The translations under genes and the position numbers were made by a program. From positions 2,102,501 to 2,166,500 of the forward strand of contig OY752144.1 in assembly GCA_963573315.1 (NCBI GenBank): a DNA stretch of 64,000 nucleotides, read 5' to 3'. Under the pieces are notes generated by a model. It ran no database searches and was not told the DNA's origin. It was given only the letters and a program-made list of their open reading frames with translations. The stretch comes from Entomortierella parvispora (taxonomy: Eukaryota > Mortierellomycota > Mortierellomycetes > Mortierellales > Mortierellaceae). Positions 45,157-56,706 of the stretch are shown here, piece after piece. Position 1 is the stretch's first letter. Every line of letters starts with the position of its first letter.

Positions 45157-47912
45157 ATGTCACAACCGACTTCAGGATCCATGCGATTTCAGGACGATCC
45201 TCACCCTCGTGCGGATAAGGCAGCAGATGCTTCGGTTGCATCATCGTCCACTATCGCTGACAATGCACCACAAGTCCCACGACGTCCGGACCCAACCTCG
45301 AGAGCCTATTTGGTGCCACCAGCACTTCCAGACACGAGTGCTTTGCTCTCTAATTCAGGGTCTCCTTCCGATCATAATCATAACCAACGCCATGGTGCGT
45401 CCTCTGCTAGTCAAAGACGAACGGTAGCAGCATCAGGAGAGGGCAGAAGAGGTATATCATCCTTCATGTCATCTTCACCATCAACAGCAAGAAATCGCAG
45501 AAGGAACCAACCGATGGATTCAGCAGAGTGTGGCGAGTTGAGACCACAGAGGTCTCTAGTCATGAATTGTCGACTTCGGCGACATCGTTACCCATCACCA
45601 CCACCACCACCGGCTGTTCCGATTCCTTCAAAACAATGGCCATCATCTTATTCCGCCTCTGCAGAACGGCTTCAAAACATGACCGTGGAGCAATTTATGC
45701 CGACTCGAAGGGGAGCTACCTATCGAAAGGCGATTGAGAAACGAAGGAACAGGATCCCCGGCGCTGGGGTCGGTACAGGGTCGGGGACGCCTGGATCTGG
45801 TAGTGAGGCTGGAACTGCTGAACTGGATACTTCTGAGTTGTTGCACTATCCAGACGGCGAAGAGAAGGATGCAGATGGAGCTCGGGGTACTGTGGCTGAG
45901 GATGAACGGGACAACCATAACCATCCCCAACCAGCCCGGCCGACGGCATCAGGGTTGCAGTTGCATACAGGGGGACCACCCACTGTTATTGATTCCGGAC
46001 CACCATCACCCCCTTTTCTTTACGGATCTAAAGTAAGGCGAGGATTCAGGAACAAGAGACCGCGATCAATAGTTGACGACAGTTTTGAACTCAAGGCTAG
46101 TGTACTTCGACTCCCCTCTGACCTGGCAAACATTGACATTGACGATCATGATCAGGAAAAGTCCAATGACAAAACGCAACATCGTATATCTTTGGACGTT
46201 CACTCTCACCAACCACATCACCGTCCTCATGAAGCACCGACGGATTTCTCGCACGGATATCGACCCGATCGAAACTATTTTCCTTATAGGAATACTCGCG
46301 ACAACTGGAAAGCAGCACGGACGTTTGTACGGAAGTTCTTCTTAGTCCTTTTGATTATTCCTGCATGGATTATACCCAATGTCTTGATGGCGCGAATGGA
46401 ACGAGAACTGGAGTTGAAATATGAATTGGCAGGGGAGTCAATGTCAGATACTGGCCCGCACAGCACTATGAACAACGTATTTGGCAGCAAAGTCGGAACA
46501 GGAGGCAAGGGACTGGAAGAGGCAGAGGAAAAATTGATGCTGAGCAAATGGGTCAACGTGGTGGTCTTTATGCTCAATATGTTGGCCATGATGCATCTCG
46601 GTAAGGCTGCAGGTGCCTGTTTGGAGGAACTGGTTCCGAAATTGGGCATGGTATGTACCACTATCACCTTCTCTCATAGAGGACCTGCCAAGGCGGAAAA
46701 ACCGTGCAATTGACGAGTGCCCCTGTTTGCGGCTTGACCTTCCGTTGCTGAAAATAGAGCATCGTCAGTGTTTTTGATGCGATGACCAGTAGTTCTGTCG
46801 AGTTGGCGGTCGCCGGTTTTGCGCTTCTGAGAGGACATGTTCGGGTTGTGCAAGCAGCTTGTCTCGGGGCCATCTTAAACAACCTGCTTCTGGTAATGTT
46901 GCGCCCTAGCCATTTTCTTCTCTTTTATTTTCTTTGTATTCACATTATCCTTACCTAGAGATATCTTCTAACCTCTTTAAATTTCTCTTATTCCAAAATA
47001 TAGATGCTAGGAATCGCATTGTCCGTTGGAGGGTTCTTTCACCACCGACAAGAGATTCAAGCCGACACGTCTCAAACAGGGATGAACATTCTCATGATCG
47101 CTTGTATCTCCTACGTGATTCCTGTCGCACTCGCGGCCACGTTCAAGGACCTTCGTACGACCGCTGCCCTGCAACAAGAACCTTCCTTGGCCTTGAACGC
47201 AACTGCAATGTCTATTGTCCAAGAAGAAATCCGAATTTTTGTCGATCGAGATATCTTGACCATCAGCAAGATCATGGCCTTGATCATGTTGGTCATTTAC
47301 GGTTGTTGCCTCCTCTTCCAGTACCGCTCCCGGTCATTTATGGTCACACCAGAGGCTAAACATCACAGTTCACACAAACGACACGTTCATTATTGGTTTG
47401 CAGGGCTTGGTTACTCTGTCATGCTGACAGCCCAGATTTATTCCGCCAATCTCTTGGTCCATTCAGTCGAGTCTCTAGGGAAGCAATTTGAGCTGAACGA
47501 TTCTTTTGTGGGCTTTGTACTCTTGCCCATTGTCTTGATCTCGGATCTCCAGGAGGAGGTGATTGCGATACGAGAGAGTCGAGCCAACAGGATGGATCGG
47601 TCCATTGCGTTGATGATTGGGAGTTGTATGCAGATCTCGCTTCTGGTTACGCCTCTTTTGGTAATCCTGGGCTGGATCATTGATGTCCCCATGACGTTTC
47701 GGTTCACGGTCCTAGAGGCCGTCATCTTTGCGGGATCGGTCTTGATTGTCAACTTTTTATTGCAGGATAACGAGACGCACTGGCTGGAGGGTTATATGTT
47801 GTTGGCGGCGTTTTTCATGTGTGCTCTGGCCTTTTATTATGATACCTCGCCCTTTGAGATCGAGGCTGGAGGCGAAGGTGGTAGTGGTGGCAGTGGTGGC
47901 GGTGGAGGTTAG
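45157..47912 (+). CDS. CaCA-family cation/H+ antiporter, divergent (Vnx1/Vcx1-like)
   Basis: Multi-spanning antiporter, probably vacuolar or ER, exchanging Ca2+ or monovalent cations for H+. Exons 45157-46650, 46758-46892 and 47004-47912; 845 aa. The first ~390 residues are a cytosolic, low-complexity Ser/Pro/His arm. Membrane spans start near FVRKFFLVLLIIPAWIIPNV. Alpha-repeat 1: SSVELAVAGFALLRGHVRVV then CLGAILNNLLLMLGIALSVG. Alpha-repeat 2: FVGFVLLPIVLISDLQEEVI then MDRSIALMIGSCMQISLLVT. The Glu of each GNxxE motif is kept, but Gly-Asn is replaced (SS in repeat 1, SD in repeat 2) and the usual His after the second Glu is Glu. The C-terminus is Gly-rich. The ATG at 45157 avoids the CT repeat, but an upstream start at 44731 is also open. 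Confidence 0.85.
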
Positions 47913-48229
47913 CACTAAGCAGGATTATATAGCAGCATTGGAGGACAAAGATAATAGCAGCGAGGCAGGTAACGATTGCGCACCCTCCAAGTATCCAGCA
48001 AAAGGTTCAACTGCAGAATTCCTTCCTCGTTTTTTAAAGTTTACGATGAACTTCCGAGATCGGCTTCTTATTGTCAGCAATTGCCTCCTTCCGCGTTTTT
48101 ATCATTCTTTTGCTTTTTCCAATTGTTTGGAGGGGGGGTGTTTTATTGAAGTTTCCCAGATTCAGTTTTCCGAGTTTTTCGCTTATTATTTCTTTGTTTT
48201 CAGTTCTTTGATTGCTGAGAACAATTGAT
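47913..48229. other. Convergent 3' regions
   Basis: Between the antiporter stop and the stop of the minus-strand small protein. No exon is seen. T-rich DNA near 48160-48210 is consistent with 3' ends. Confidence 0.4.
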
Positions 48230-48762
48230 CTATGCAGAGGCAGGTGATGACTCTGAAGGGGTAACAGCCGTTGATAATGAGGAGGCGGTAGCGGCAGCGG
48301 CAGCCTTGTGCTCCTCTGGCGATCCGTACAAAATATCATGACGTCTCTGGTTCGCCAACTTGATCTGCATCTCCCGATCACGGCGCTCAAAGTTGGTGAA
48401 GGCGGTATCTGATCCGTTGCCGAATCCTCCCAAAAGTGCTGCGACCATCAACCATCCCTAAAAAGAAGGCAAGAAGAGATAAAAGGGTCAAATGGCTGAT
48501 CGAGTTCTTCCCGTGAGAAAACAACAGTTCATGGATGGATGGCCATAGTAAAGTTTTTGTTCTCGGAGGAAGGGGAAGCGAAAAAGGGCTACGACGGGCT
48601 TACCTTCTGAGGAGGACGAATGGCACGGAATCTTGGGACGGTGGCATGGAGAACTCCTCCAACAAAGAGGGCAACGGTTCCGTATTTGAGGGCACCGATG
48701 GCACCACCGCGCATGGCAGCCTCAGCGGCGGCATCGTCGTCGTTCTGCTTGATAAGACGCAT
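48230..48762 (-). CDS. Small membrane-associated protein of unknown function
   Basis: Exons 48762-48604 and 48457-48230 join in phase to 128 aa. Seen: an N-terminal charged segment (MRLIKQNDDDAAAEAAMRGG), a hydrophobic span ALKYGTVALFVGGVLHATVP, the basic loop PRFRAIRPPQK, a second hydrophobic stretch GWLMVAALLGGFGNGSDTAF, then a charged helix FERRDREMQIKLANQRRHDI with LYGSPEEHKAA and an Ala/Ser tail. Two short spans with a basic hairpin resemble small mitochondrial inner-membrane proteins of the HIG1 type, but I cannot confirm a family. Confidence 0.7.
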
Positions 48763-49257
48763 TATGAGGTAGTTGGATTAAGTAAAGGTAAAGAAGGGAG
48801 AGAAAGGAGTGGGGCGGGTGCAAGAAGAGAACGAAAGAAATGCAAGAGAATGCGAATGGGAATGAATGAGTGCGAAGCAGGGGTGAAAGCACCTTTTATC
48901 TGTTGAGGCCAGCCACGCAGTCACGACACTTCTGCACGTTTCGGCCACGCTCTGCGTCCCACAGAGTCTGTGGCCAGGAAAATTGCGGAAAACAAAAGAC
49001 TCCGCACACGGCGATCTGCGCCAATGTCCCAACTCGGCACTTCCGGTCTCATTCAGCCTGTCGTGCAGCGTCCCTTGCTTCCTTTTGCTCCCCAGGACCC
49101 TTCCGCGTGGGATTTCGGTTTCTTCCTAATCATTATGGCTCCGACGAATTGCAACTTTCCCCCAGTTACCTAGGTTTCTGTGTATTGAGAGAACTTTTCT
49201 GCATTTCTACATATGATGACAAACAAGGAGTGCTGACGGCCTTCCATAGTTTTCAAC
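48763..49257. other. Intergenic 3' of ARG4
   Basis: Holds the promoter of the small membrane protein gene and the 3' region of the argininosuccinate lyase gene, both on the minus strand. No exon is supported. Confidence 0.4.
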
Positions 49258-50796
49258 CTACGCCAAAAAGGCCTTGAGGCTGTCGATCTGTGCCTGCACA
49301 GTGACGCGGCTCGTGCCGCCGGATGTACACCGGTTCTCAATGCTTTGCTCATAGTTCCACACCTTTGATACATCGGCCTCAAACGAAGGGTGGAGACCCT
49401 TGAAGTCCTCTAACGTCAAATCGGCCATCGTGCACTGGCGCTCTTCTGCCAAACGAACAGCCTCGCCAGAAATATGATGGGTATCACGGAATGGTACTCC
49501 CTTGCGGACCAGGTACTCGGCCAGATCGGTCGCCAGCATGTCAATGCTCAACGATGCCTTCATCTTCTCGGGGCGGATCTTCAGAGTGGCGAGCACACCT
49601 GTGGTGATTTGAAGGGAGCCCATCAAAGTGTCGTATGCGTCAAAGACCGGCTCCTTGTCCTCTTGCAGATCTTTGTTGTAGGTACTGGGCGTGCCCTTGT
49701 AGGCCATCATGAACCCAGACATCCCTCCAAAGACCCTTCCTGACTTTCCACGCAACAGCTCCAAGCTGTCTGGGTTCTTTTTTTGAGGCATCAAGCTGCT
49801 TCCAGTACTAAGGGCAACAAAAAAAAGGAGTCACGAACAAAAGATTAGCTTTCTCTGTCTGTCATCTTGATTCAGGTTCAAGTGGAGAAATCAAAAATCA
49901 ATTGAGACAAACGAGCGGCAATCCTCTTCTATTTACCTGTAGGCATCAGCAAGCTGAATAAAGCCAAACTCGCCCGTGCTGTAGATAATCAAGTCTTCTG
50001 CGAAACGACTAATGTGGACCATAGTCAATGAGGCCCAGAACAGGAACTCGGCCACAAAGTCACGGTCGCTCACTCCGTAGAGCGAATTGGGCATCAATCG
50101 GTCAAAGCCCAATTCTTTTGCCAGGAAATCACGATCGATCTGGAATGGGTTTCCTGCCAATGCACCGGATCCAAGAGGCAACGAGTTTAATCGATCCAGA
50201 AGCTGTTCCAGACGCTGACAATCAGCATGCCAACTCCAAGCATGGGCGAATATCAGATGAGACCAGCGGATAGGTTGAGCGCGCTGAAGATGGGTATAAC
50301 CAGGCATGATAACATCGATCTCGTTCTCGGCCCGGACCACGGCAGCACCGATAAGCTCCTTGAGAACCAAGACCAGCTTGCGTCCTTCATCGCGGACCCA
50401 AATCCTGAAATCGGTCGCGACCTGATCGTTGCGGGATCGGCCTGTGTGGAGTTTGCCAGAGATGGGGGTGCCAATGATCTCGCCTAGACGACGTTCGTTC
50501 GCAGTGTGGATGTCCTCGTCGCCATCCTGGAGTTGGAAAGAGTTGGATTCCCATTCTTGAAGAACTTGGTCGAGTCCCGAGTGGAGTTTGGCGGCCTCGT
50601 CCTCGGTAATGATCTTTTTCAGGGCCAGGGCCTTGGCGTAGGCTTGAGAGCCGACGATATCGGCCTTGTAGAAGCGAGAGTCAAAGGAGATGGAGGCGTT
50701 GAACTTTTCCATGAGGGGGTCAGTTTTGCCAGTGAAGCGACCACCCCAGAGTTTGCGCGCTGCTGGGGCATCCGAGTGTGAAGTTGTGGAGGTCAT
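49258..50796 (-). CDS. ARG4: Argininosuccinate lyase
   Basis: Last step of arginine synthesis: cleaves argininosuccinate to arginine and fumarate; active as a homotetramer in the cytosol. Exons 50796-49937 and 49807-49258; 469 aa, normal for the family. Seen: [71 protein letters not shown] with the catalytic His region, [16 protein letters not shown], and the fumarase/lyase superfamily signature [19 protein letters not shown] right after the intron. The single intron splits Ser before [13 protein letters not shown]. All signature residues are present. It is divergent from the SANT protein gene. Confidence 0.96.
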
Positions 50797-51350
50797 ATCG
50801 AATATCTTTGTTGTGTGGTGAAGGAGAATGAAGAAAGAAGAAAAGAGTATGCAGCCAGCGGTGTGTTGTTCGTCAAAGAGCTGTGGGCTACCAAGTAGAG
50901 ATCAGGCGGAGGGTACGATGAGGATGAAGAAGAAGAAGAAGAAGAGGGAGAAAAACAGGTGGTTTTTTATATCTTTGGAGAGATATGCTTTGCGCCCGTT
51001 CTCACGCACATGATGACAAGAAAGGGAGTCAGAACGTGTCCGAGTGAATCTGATCAAGAGCGAAAAGAGGCGTGACTGCTCCATTGTTCAGGTCGTTGTG
51101 GTCACTTTTCCACCGATGCAGATGCAGACAGGGCAACAAACAGCTGTGCTCATGCCTTCGTGAAGTGTCCATCCTGCTCTCCATGGTACGGCGCATCTTC
51201 ACGCCTGGCTTTGTCTGCTTCACCTCGACATTTCCTCCTTGCACTCACCTCAGGCCCCATCCATTCTTGGCAGATTTCACGTCTCTGCACAGGACTCTAC
51301 CTCCATGGCGACCCATCCTCCTCGATCGATCCACCTTTTCCTCCTCCACT
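50797..51350. promoter_or_regulatory. Divergent promoter region ARG4 / SANT gene
   Basis: A purine-rich (AAG)n tract lies at 50920-50955. A plus-strand frame is open from 51072 to the SANT gene and could add 93 residues including MVRRIFTPGFVCFTSTF. No TGACTC site was noticed in a quick reading. Confidence 0.35.
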
Positions 51351-52886
51351 ATGGCAGGAGGGCACATATCACACTTGAGTAAGCCTTTATCCCTGAAGCC
51401 ACCGCAGCCAACATCGACACCAGCATCGGCATCTCCAAGACTTCGAATCCACTCCAAAGGTGACAAGGAGCGGAACAATACCCCTTGGACAGCTCTGGAC
51501 GACGAACAATTGCTCCTCCTTCGAAAACAAGGTCTGACCTGGCTAGACATCAGCCAACATCTCGGTCGGTCCCGTCAAGCCTGTAATAGACGATTCAATG
51601 CTGTCATCGATCCTGATCAAGAGGTCTCCTTTTGGACAGAAAATCACGTTGTGAAAGCGGATACTCAGCTCTTCAACAACAGAGATCAGGCGCTGAGATA
51701 CTTAGTCGAGCAAGGACATGGGTGGAAAGCCATTGCGGATCAATTGGGCAATGTGAAGGCTTCTGTTTGTCAGGAGCGCTGGCGATCTTTACGGCTGATA
51801 CCCACTGGTCTCGCTTCTGGCCACGAGAACACTGTCAAAAAAGAAACGCGTCAGGAACACCTACGATCGATTTCTTCGTCGCTGCCGACACCGGTTATGA
51901 CTCGATCTGATCAGGAGCTGTTGAGGAGACGCGTTCAAGAAACATACGGAGTGGATCAGTGGAAGCGGCTGGCCAAGGAGGTCTTTGACTCTGTTTTCAG
52001 TCCCGAATATCTGCGTATTCAATACACAAAAATGGAACGACGAAGGCGAGTCTGGACAGAACTGGAGGACATCGAGCTGGTTCAGGTTGTTGATCAACAA
52101 CACCAGCCAGAAGGCAGTTTTTACTTATTCAAGGATGAGGATCAGATAGAATCGCCAGGGGTAGAGCAATCGTTGGATGTACTTTGGGAAGCAGCCAACA
52201 AATGCAACTGGATGTCCATTGCTGGCCGCATTCCAGGAAATCATACTGACGAAGAGTGTCGGAAACGTTGGATCAAGTTGACGATCACGAGGTTGAGGCG
52301 CTCTCATTCAAGCGTGGGCAGTAAAGAGGACAGATATGACCTGAGCAAAGGATTGTCCAGGAGTAATCAGAATAAGCACTCTGGACGAGGTACCTGGACC
52401 GTGGAGCAGTCGGACCGACTAGAAAGAATCATTGCCGGGCTATTACAGACTCCTTCCAGGCAGTCGTCTACCCCAACCTCTGAATGCACAACCCCTTTGA
52501 TCAATTGGTCCAAGGTCTCTGAGCAGATGGGCGAAGAGTTTACAAAGAGTCAATGCAAAAGCCGTTGGACACGGATATCTAAACTAGTTTCCACCGCAAA
52601 GCGATCTGGATCCTGGCAGGCAGATGAACTCCTTGCGCTTGCGCGCGGACTGAATTCTCTAGGCCCTGCTTGGACTGAAATCCACCGACAATTCCTCCCG
52701 GGACGGACACCGAGCTTTATTCAGGGCAAATGGTCTAGTATCTACTCCAAACTGCGTGATCACATGGTCATTGAGCAAAGATCTTGGCAAGAGTCTTGCC
52801 GAGGAGTGTACAAAGGAGATCTAGGATGCGAGCTAGGACGACTGGCTGAGGTTAGACCAGATCTGTGTAGAGATCGCACCATATAA
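51351..52886 (+). CDS. Multi-repeat SANT/Myb-like DNA-binding protein
   Basis: Single exon, 511 aa from the ATG at 51351. Several SANT/Myb-type repeats with spaced tryptophans are visible: NTPWTALDDEQLLLLRKQGL (then TWLDISQHLGRSRQACNRRF); GHGWKAIADQLGN with CQERWRSLR; RVWTELEDIELVQVV, then CNWMSIAGRIPGNHTDEECR; GTWTVEQSDRLERIIAGLLQ with QCKSRWTRIS; and SGSWQADELLALARGLNSLG with IQGKWSSI. This pattern resembles SNAPc190/Bas1-like or telomere-related multi-Myb proteins; the exact family is open. Nuclear DNA binding is inferred. The start choice favours the ATG directly before the Pro/Ser-rich arm; an upstream in-frame start at 51072 would give 604 aa and an odd Phe/Pro-rich leader. Confidence 0.78.
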   Translation: MAGGHISHLSKPLSLKPPQPTSTPASASPRLRIHSKGDKERNNTPWTALDDEQLLLLRKQGLTWLDISQHLGRSRQACNRRFNAVIDPDQEVSFWTENHVVKADTQLFNNRDQALRYLVEQGHGWKAIADQLGNVKASVCQERWRSLRLIPTGLASGHENTVKKETRQEHLRSISSSLPTPVMTRSDQELLRRRVQETYGVDQWKRLAKEVFDSVFSPEYLRIQYTKMERRRRVWTELEDIELVQVVDQQHQPEGSFYLFKDEDQIESPGVEQSLDVLWEAANKCNWMSIAGRIPGNHTDEECRKRWIKLTITRLRRSHSSVGSKEDRYDLSKGLSRSNQNKHSGRGTWTVEQSDRLERIIAGLLQTPSRQSSTPTSECTTPLINWSKVSEQMGEEFTKSQCKSRWTRISKLVSTAKRSGSWQADELLALARGLNSLGPAWTEIHRQFLPGRTPSFIQGKWSSIYSKLRDHMVIEQRSWQESCRGVYKGDLGCELGRLAEVRPDLCRDRTI

Positions 52887-53228
52887 AACGATTAATAGCA
52901 CAAAATGTATTTACAAGTTCTGTCTGTGTCTCCCTAAGTCTTTTTGGGTTTTCTATGTGTAATTTAAGCAGGGTCTTTAGGAGAGACAGTGGTGGTGCGT
53001 TCCAGATAGTAAGGTGGTATAGTCGAGAGGAAGAGGGAGATGTTGCGTATTAATCAAATCACAAAATTGGACGTGGAAAGATAGAAAGGAAGTACTGAAA
53101 AGGATTGGGTCGATGTTGTATCTGCTTGTCTCGATGGGAGATCCTGCCCTCGTTGTGCCAGCAAATAAAATACCCCTCTTTGAAATGTTGTCCTGAGTAG
53201 GAAGAGTGTTTTTGCGGATCGACGCAGT
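52887..53228. other. Convergent 3' regions
   Basis: Lies between the SANT gene stop and the stop of the minus-strand NTF2-like gene. No exon or strong repeat was seen. Confidence 0.4.
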
Positions 53229-54947
53229 TCACACCACGTCGTTTGCAGTGATGGCTTTCGCTGGAGTAGGACGCATCAGCTGCCGCATCCTTTCCACCTC
53301 ATCTCGAGCAGACGCAACCCGCTTCTCCATGGTATTTTTGGCCTGGTCAACCATGAGCTGAGCCTTGGCAGTCATTTCCTTGCTGCGAAGTTGGATCTCC
53401 TGACTAGATTGCTCAATGATCGAGTTGGACATCCTTGTAACTTCTTCTGCCCGGAACTGGAGGTATCCAGTTGTTTGATTCGCTGTGTGCAGGAAGCCAC
53501 CAGCACTGGTCAAGACGGAGCCGAGTACATTTCTAGTCGGGAGACAACAACAAATATAAGCATTGCAATGGGTCAGTGCTGATCATTCCTTCATCTTTGG
53601 TAATCAAGGTAAAAAATGGTGGCGCGTAAGCAGTTCATGCAAAAGAAAACTCACCGAACGACATGGTCGTACCACCATCCGATGAGAGGCATGCTCTGTA
53701 CTATGCCCTCCAATGTCCAAGAGTCCTGGTGATTATAGATCATCGGTCCCTCGGGTGTATCTTTGAAGTGGAGAGTGGTCGTTGCAGGCACTTGCAGGTG
53801 CAAAAGTGGGAACACGCGTGGCCTCAAATTCTGAGTAAGGGAGATGATGGCGGTGTGTCCGCTATGAAGCCAGATCCGGGAGAGAGAGGGTGAGTAAGAA
53901 AGCAACGACAAAGACGCGGTGCCAAAACAGAACAGCTATACATACTCAAACACAATGTTGGTGACTTCAGGTTCGTCCTTGTTGAGAGAAGTCCACACTC
54001 GAAAGACTTTCCGGATGTTGTAGCGTCCCTCTACCGTTAATGCAGGATGGACATATCTATCAGCAAAAAGAAAACGATGACAACATCAGAAATTTTGTCC
54101 TCACTCATTCTCCCTTGTCCCACGACGATGTCGCAGCAGGTCCACGGATGATCACAGTTTCGGCCAGATCATGCGATGTTCTTTTGTTGCGGTGTGCCCG
54201 TGCTGCGGTGCGATGGTGCCTTGCCATTGCTGGACTGGAGGATTGAACCCAGTTTACAAGGGATAAAAATAAGCAGTACAGTAGAGGGTTTTTCATGCGT
54301 ACGCTGCAGGGGTCGGGCACAGTCGTTGAGTCCTCACAGTCCTCTTCTCTTTTTCTTCTGTGTCTTTGCGCCTCTAGATCATTAACGTACTTGGCATCGT
54401 CTGTGAAGAAGTCCTCGAGGATCTCCTTGTGCATATCTTCGTCATAGCTGGTCAATCTGTTGGCGAGCCACCAGATGAACTCCATGTTCCTATCTGTAAG
54501 AAACAAACAAGTAGACAAGCTGTCAGAAAACCTGGCGCATTCCCTTCTCTTTTCTTCCCGCCTGTTTCGCCTCGGGGTGTACTTCTGGGAAAACACTCCC
54601 TGGGACGAGGCTAGCGGAATGGGGGAAGGAATGAGCAGATTGCTCTCACATCCAGAGTTTTGCATCTCCTCGCGATGGTAGCACCAAAAAAAGCGTTTTT
54701 CTCCCCCATCGGCGAGAGCTGGACACGCGGGTGATCAGGTCAGGACCAGAAAGAAACAGGGACGGAACAGGAACAGAAACAGAAACAGGGTCCGAAAAAA
54801 GGTTGCTTTGGGTGAAATGAGTGAATGCTGAAAGCATGCGTGTTTCCTACCGGACGAGGCATCGTGGTTGTTGCTGCTGATGTTGCTCATGCCGCTGACA
54901 CTGCTCCGCGAAGAGGTGCTAAAGCTGCGGTTGGAGGACGATCCCAT
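53229..54947 (-). CDS. NTF2-like (SigF-like) domain protein
   Basis: Exons 54947-54851, 54493-54391, 54056-53946, 53861-53655 and 53532-53229; 273 aa, all in phase once the GTACGT donor in exon 2 is used. A Ser-rich N-terminus is followed by an NTF2-like fold: NMEFIWWLANRLTSYDEDMH, EILEDFFTDDAKYVHPALTV with GRYNIRKVFRVWTSLNKDEP, then the beta-rich GHTAIISLTQNLRPRVFPLL and LHFKDTPEGPMIYNHQDSWT, followed by SMPLIGWWYDHVVRNVLGSV. The C-terminal 90 residues are a charged helix (EEVTRMSNSIIEQSSQEIQL, VASARDEVERMRQLMRP). The arrangement resembles fungal SigF-like NTF2-like proteins, some of which attach to membranes. Function is not known. The intron between exons 2 and 3 is long for this window (334 bp). 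Confidence 0.75.
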
Positions 54948-56418
54948 GGAGAATGAGTATATGATGGGGCGAATCAGGGATGTTGAGCAAAGGTGAAGGA
55001 TGATCTGCACGATGGTCGGTGGGTATGACTGAAAAATGGGGTTGCAGGCACAGAGAGGGAGGACGGTGGGACAAAGGGAAGTGAAAAAGGGAACAAAGGA
55101 CAGGAAGGAAAAGAAGAGCGTGGTTGGGTTGTGGAATAGTGCTTCAGGAACAGAACAAAGAGGAAAGGAAGACAGAGGGAGGGAGGAAAAAGAAGAAAGC
55201 GAGGGGTTGTGGAGAAGTACGCGAGAAAAAGAGAGAAAAGAGAAAAAAAAAAGACGGCAAGGGGACGGACGCGATGGTGCCCTGGCCGAGTTCCCTTTCT
55301 TCTTTCCCTTGCCAGCGAGAAAAGATGATGTGGAGTTGGCCGCCCCAACGTTTTCTTCTCTTGGATTCTTTCTCTGTTACTTGTCCCTTGCCCTGCCCTG
55401 CCCTCCCTTCTGCAGGATGACAGACAGGGACACACAAGGAAAAGTCGTACAAGAAGTGTCCCTTCGAAATAACAAGCAGCATCATCCTTGTCAGCACCAT
55501 ACTGCATTGTGCAGACAGGAACAAAGGGTCGCTGTCTTCAACTCCGCATTGTGTTGGGGGCAGCAGAGTTGTTCTCTGGCCACGATGTGCTTCCCATCCA
55601 AGGGCAGTCGATCCAGATAAACAGCTGAATAAAGAGGACCAGGAACAACCCCAGGAGAGGGGAGCCATGAAAAAGGAAAAGAGGTGCGCGCGATCTTTTC
55701 GGATCTCATCCACAGGATCCTCACCGCCTCGCATCTCTCAAAGTGGAGATGGAACAACCACCCACGTTGTCGCTGAGCCCACACCCCTGGGTTAAGTTGT
55801 TCTCGCCATTCCCACTGACGTTCTTTGGCATCTTTTCTCCACTCGTATTGGCCCTCATTGCTCATACATCAACAATAACAACCACAACCTGAAAGAGTTA
55901 AGAGTCATGGGAGTTGTCAGCCTCGATGGATGGGGGTTTTTTTCTCGTAGTATTTAACTGGAGAGACGGGAAGAGTCATCTTCCCACCTTTTGATCTGTC
56001 GATTGTTGTTCTTGTGCGACGATGCAAGAGGCAAAGGTCTCCCAGGGCTTTTTTGTGTTGTTGGAGGCCGTGGATCAAAACAAAAATGGTCGGAGAGGAG
56101 CATCCACAAGACACCCTTCACCCATGCTGCTGCTGCAGCTATCCCGCTTTGCAACACCATGAATCAAAACACCATCGCCTCATCCTCACCTCCTGCAGCT
56201 CTTCAGGGAATAAAAGCCCTTTATTTCCAGGCAACGATATTACCCAAAATAACAAATCCACCCAACTCTTTTGCTGAAGAAAAAAAAGTCGCGTGGTCAT
56301 TGTTGTTTGGTGACAGTGGTGGTCGTAGTGGTGATCATCTACAAAGCAGCACGAGCTACCTCTTCTATGCCCCTTCCTTTCTGCTTCCAAGAAATGCCCA
56401 GAGTTGATCTTGCTGTCT
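54948..56418. other. 1.5-kb stretch without a supported gene
   Basis: Low-complexity purine-rich DNA (55030-55290: AAGGAAAAGAAGAG and similar) whose minus strand reads as Ser/Phe/Pro-rich frames. A minus frame at 55865-55750 (MSNEGQYEWRKDAKERQWEW) looks weakly protein-like, but I found no partner exon. Confidence 0.35.
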
Positions 56419-56706
56419 TCAGTGGCGCTTAGACTCTTTGAGGATGGCAACTGAGGAAAAGCCAGACATCTGCTCCGCGCCAACTTGCTGTTGTACTGCA
56501 CGTTTACTTAGTGTTGGAACTCTCTCGCCTTCATTATTCATCAGACTCAAAGAGTGCGATGCAATGTAGTCGCTCGAGGACACGATTGCCCCTGTAGAGT
56601 CGATTGCGGGAGTGGTCAGAGATCGAACGGGGCTGTGGAGAGGCACTGCTGATGTGTGGAGCAGAACCGATGCCAAGAGTGCAGCTGCTGTGGCAAAAAG
56701 GCGCAT
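56419..56706 (-). CDS. Small secreted peptide precursor
   Basis: 95 aa, single exon. The ATG at 56706 begins a classic signal peptide (MRLFATAAALLASVLLHTSA), with cleavage likely after the Ala before VPLHS. The rest has no cysteines and contains a dibasic LSKRAVQQQ, a possible Kex2-type processing site, leaving a C-terminal peptide of about 26 residues that ends KESKRH. No domain was recognised. It could be a secreted peptide or effector-like protein; expression evidence is lacking. The last residues could change if an unseen intron exists near the stop. Confidence 0.55.
   Translation of the reverse strand: MRLFATAAALLASVLLHTSAVPLHSPVRSLTTPAIDSTGAIVSSSDYIASHSLSLMNNEGERVPTLSKRAVQQQVGAEQMSGFSSVAILKESKRH

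Noticed and set aside
54190-54260. GGTTCAATCC B-box-like motif on the minus strand
   Set aside because: No A box at a suitable distance and no cloverleaf pairing.
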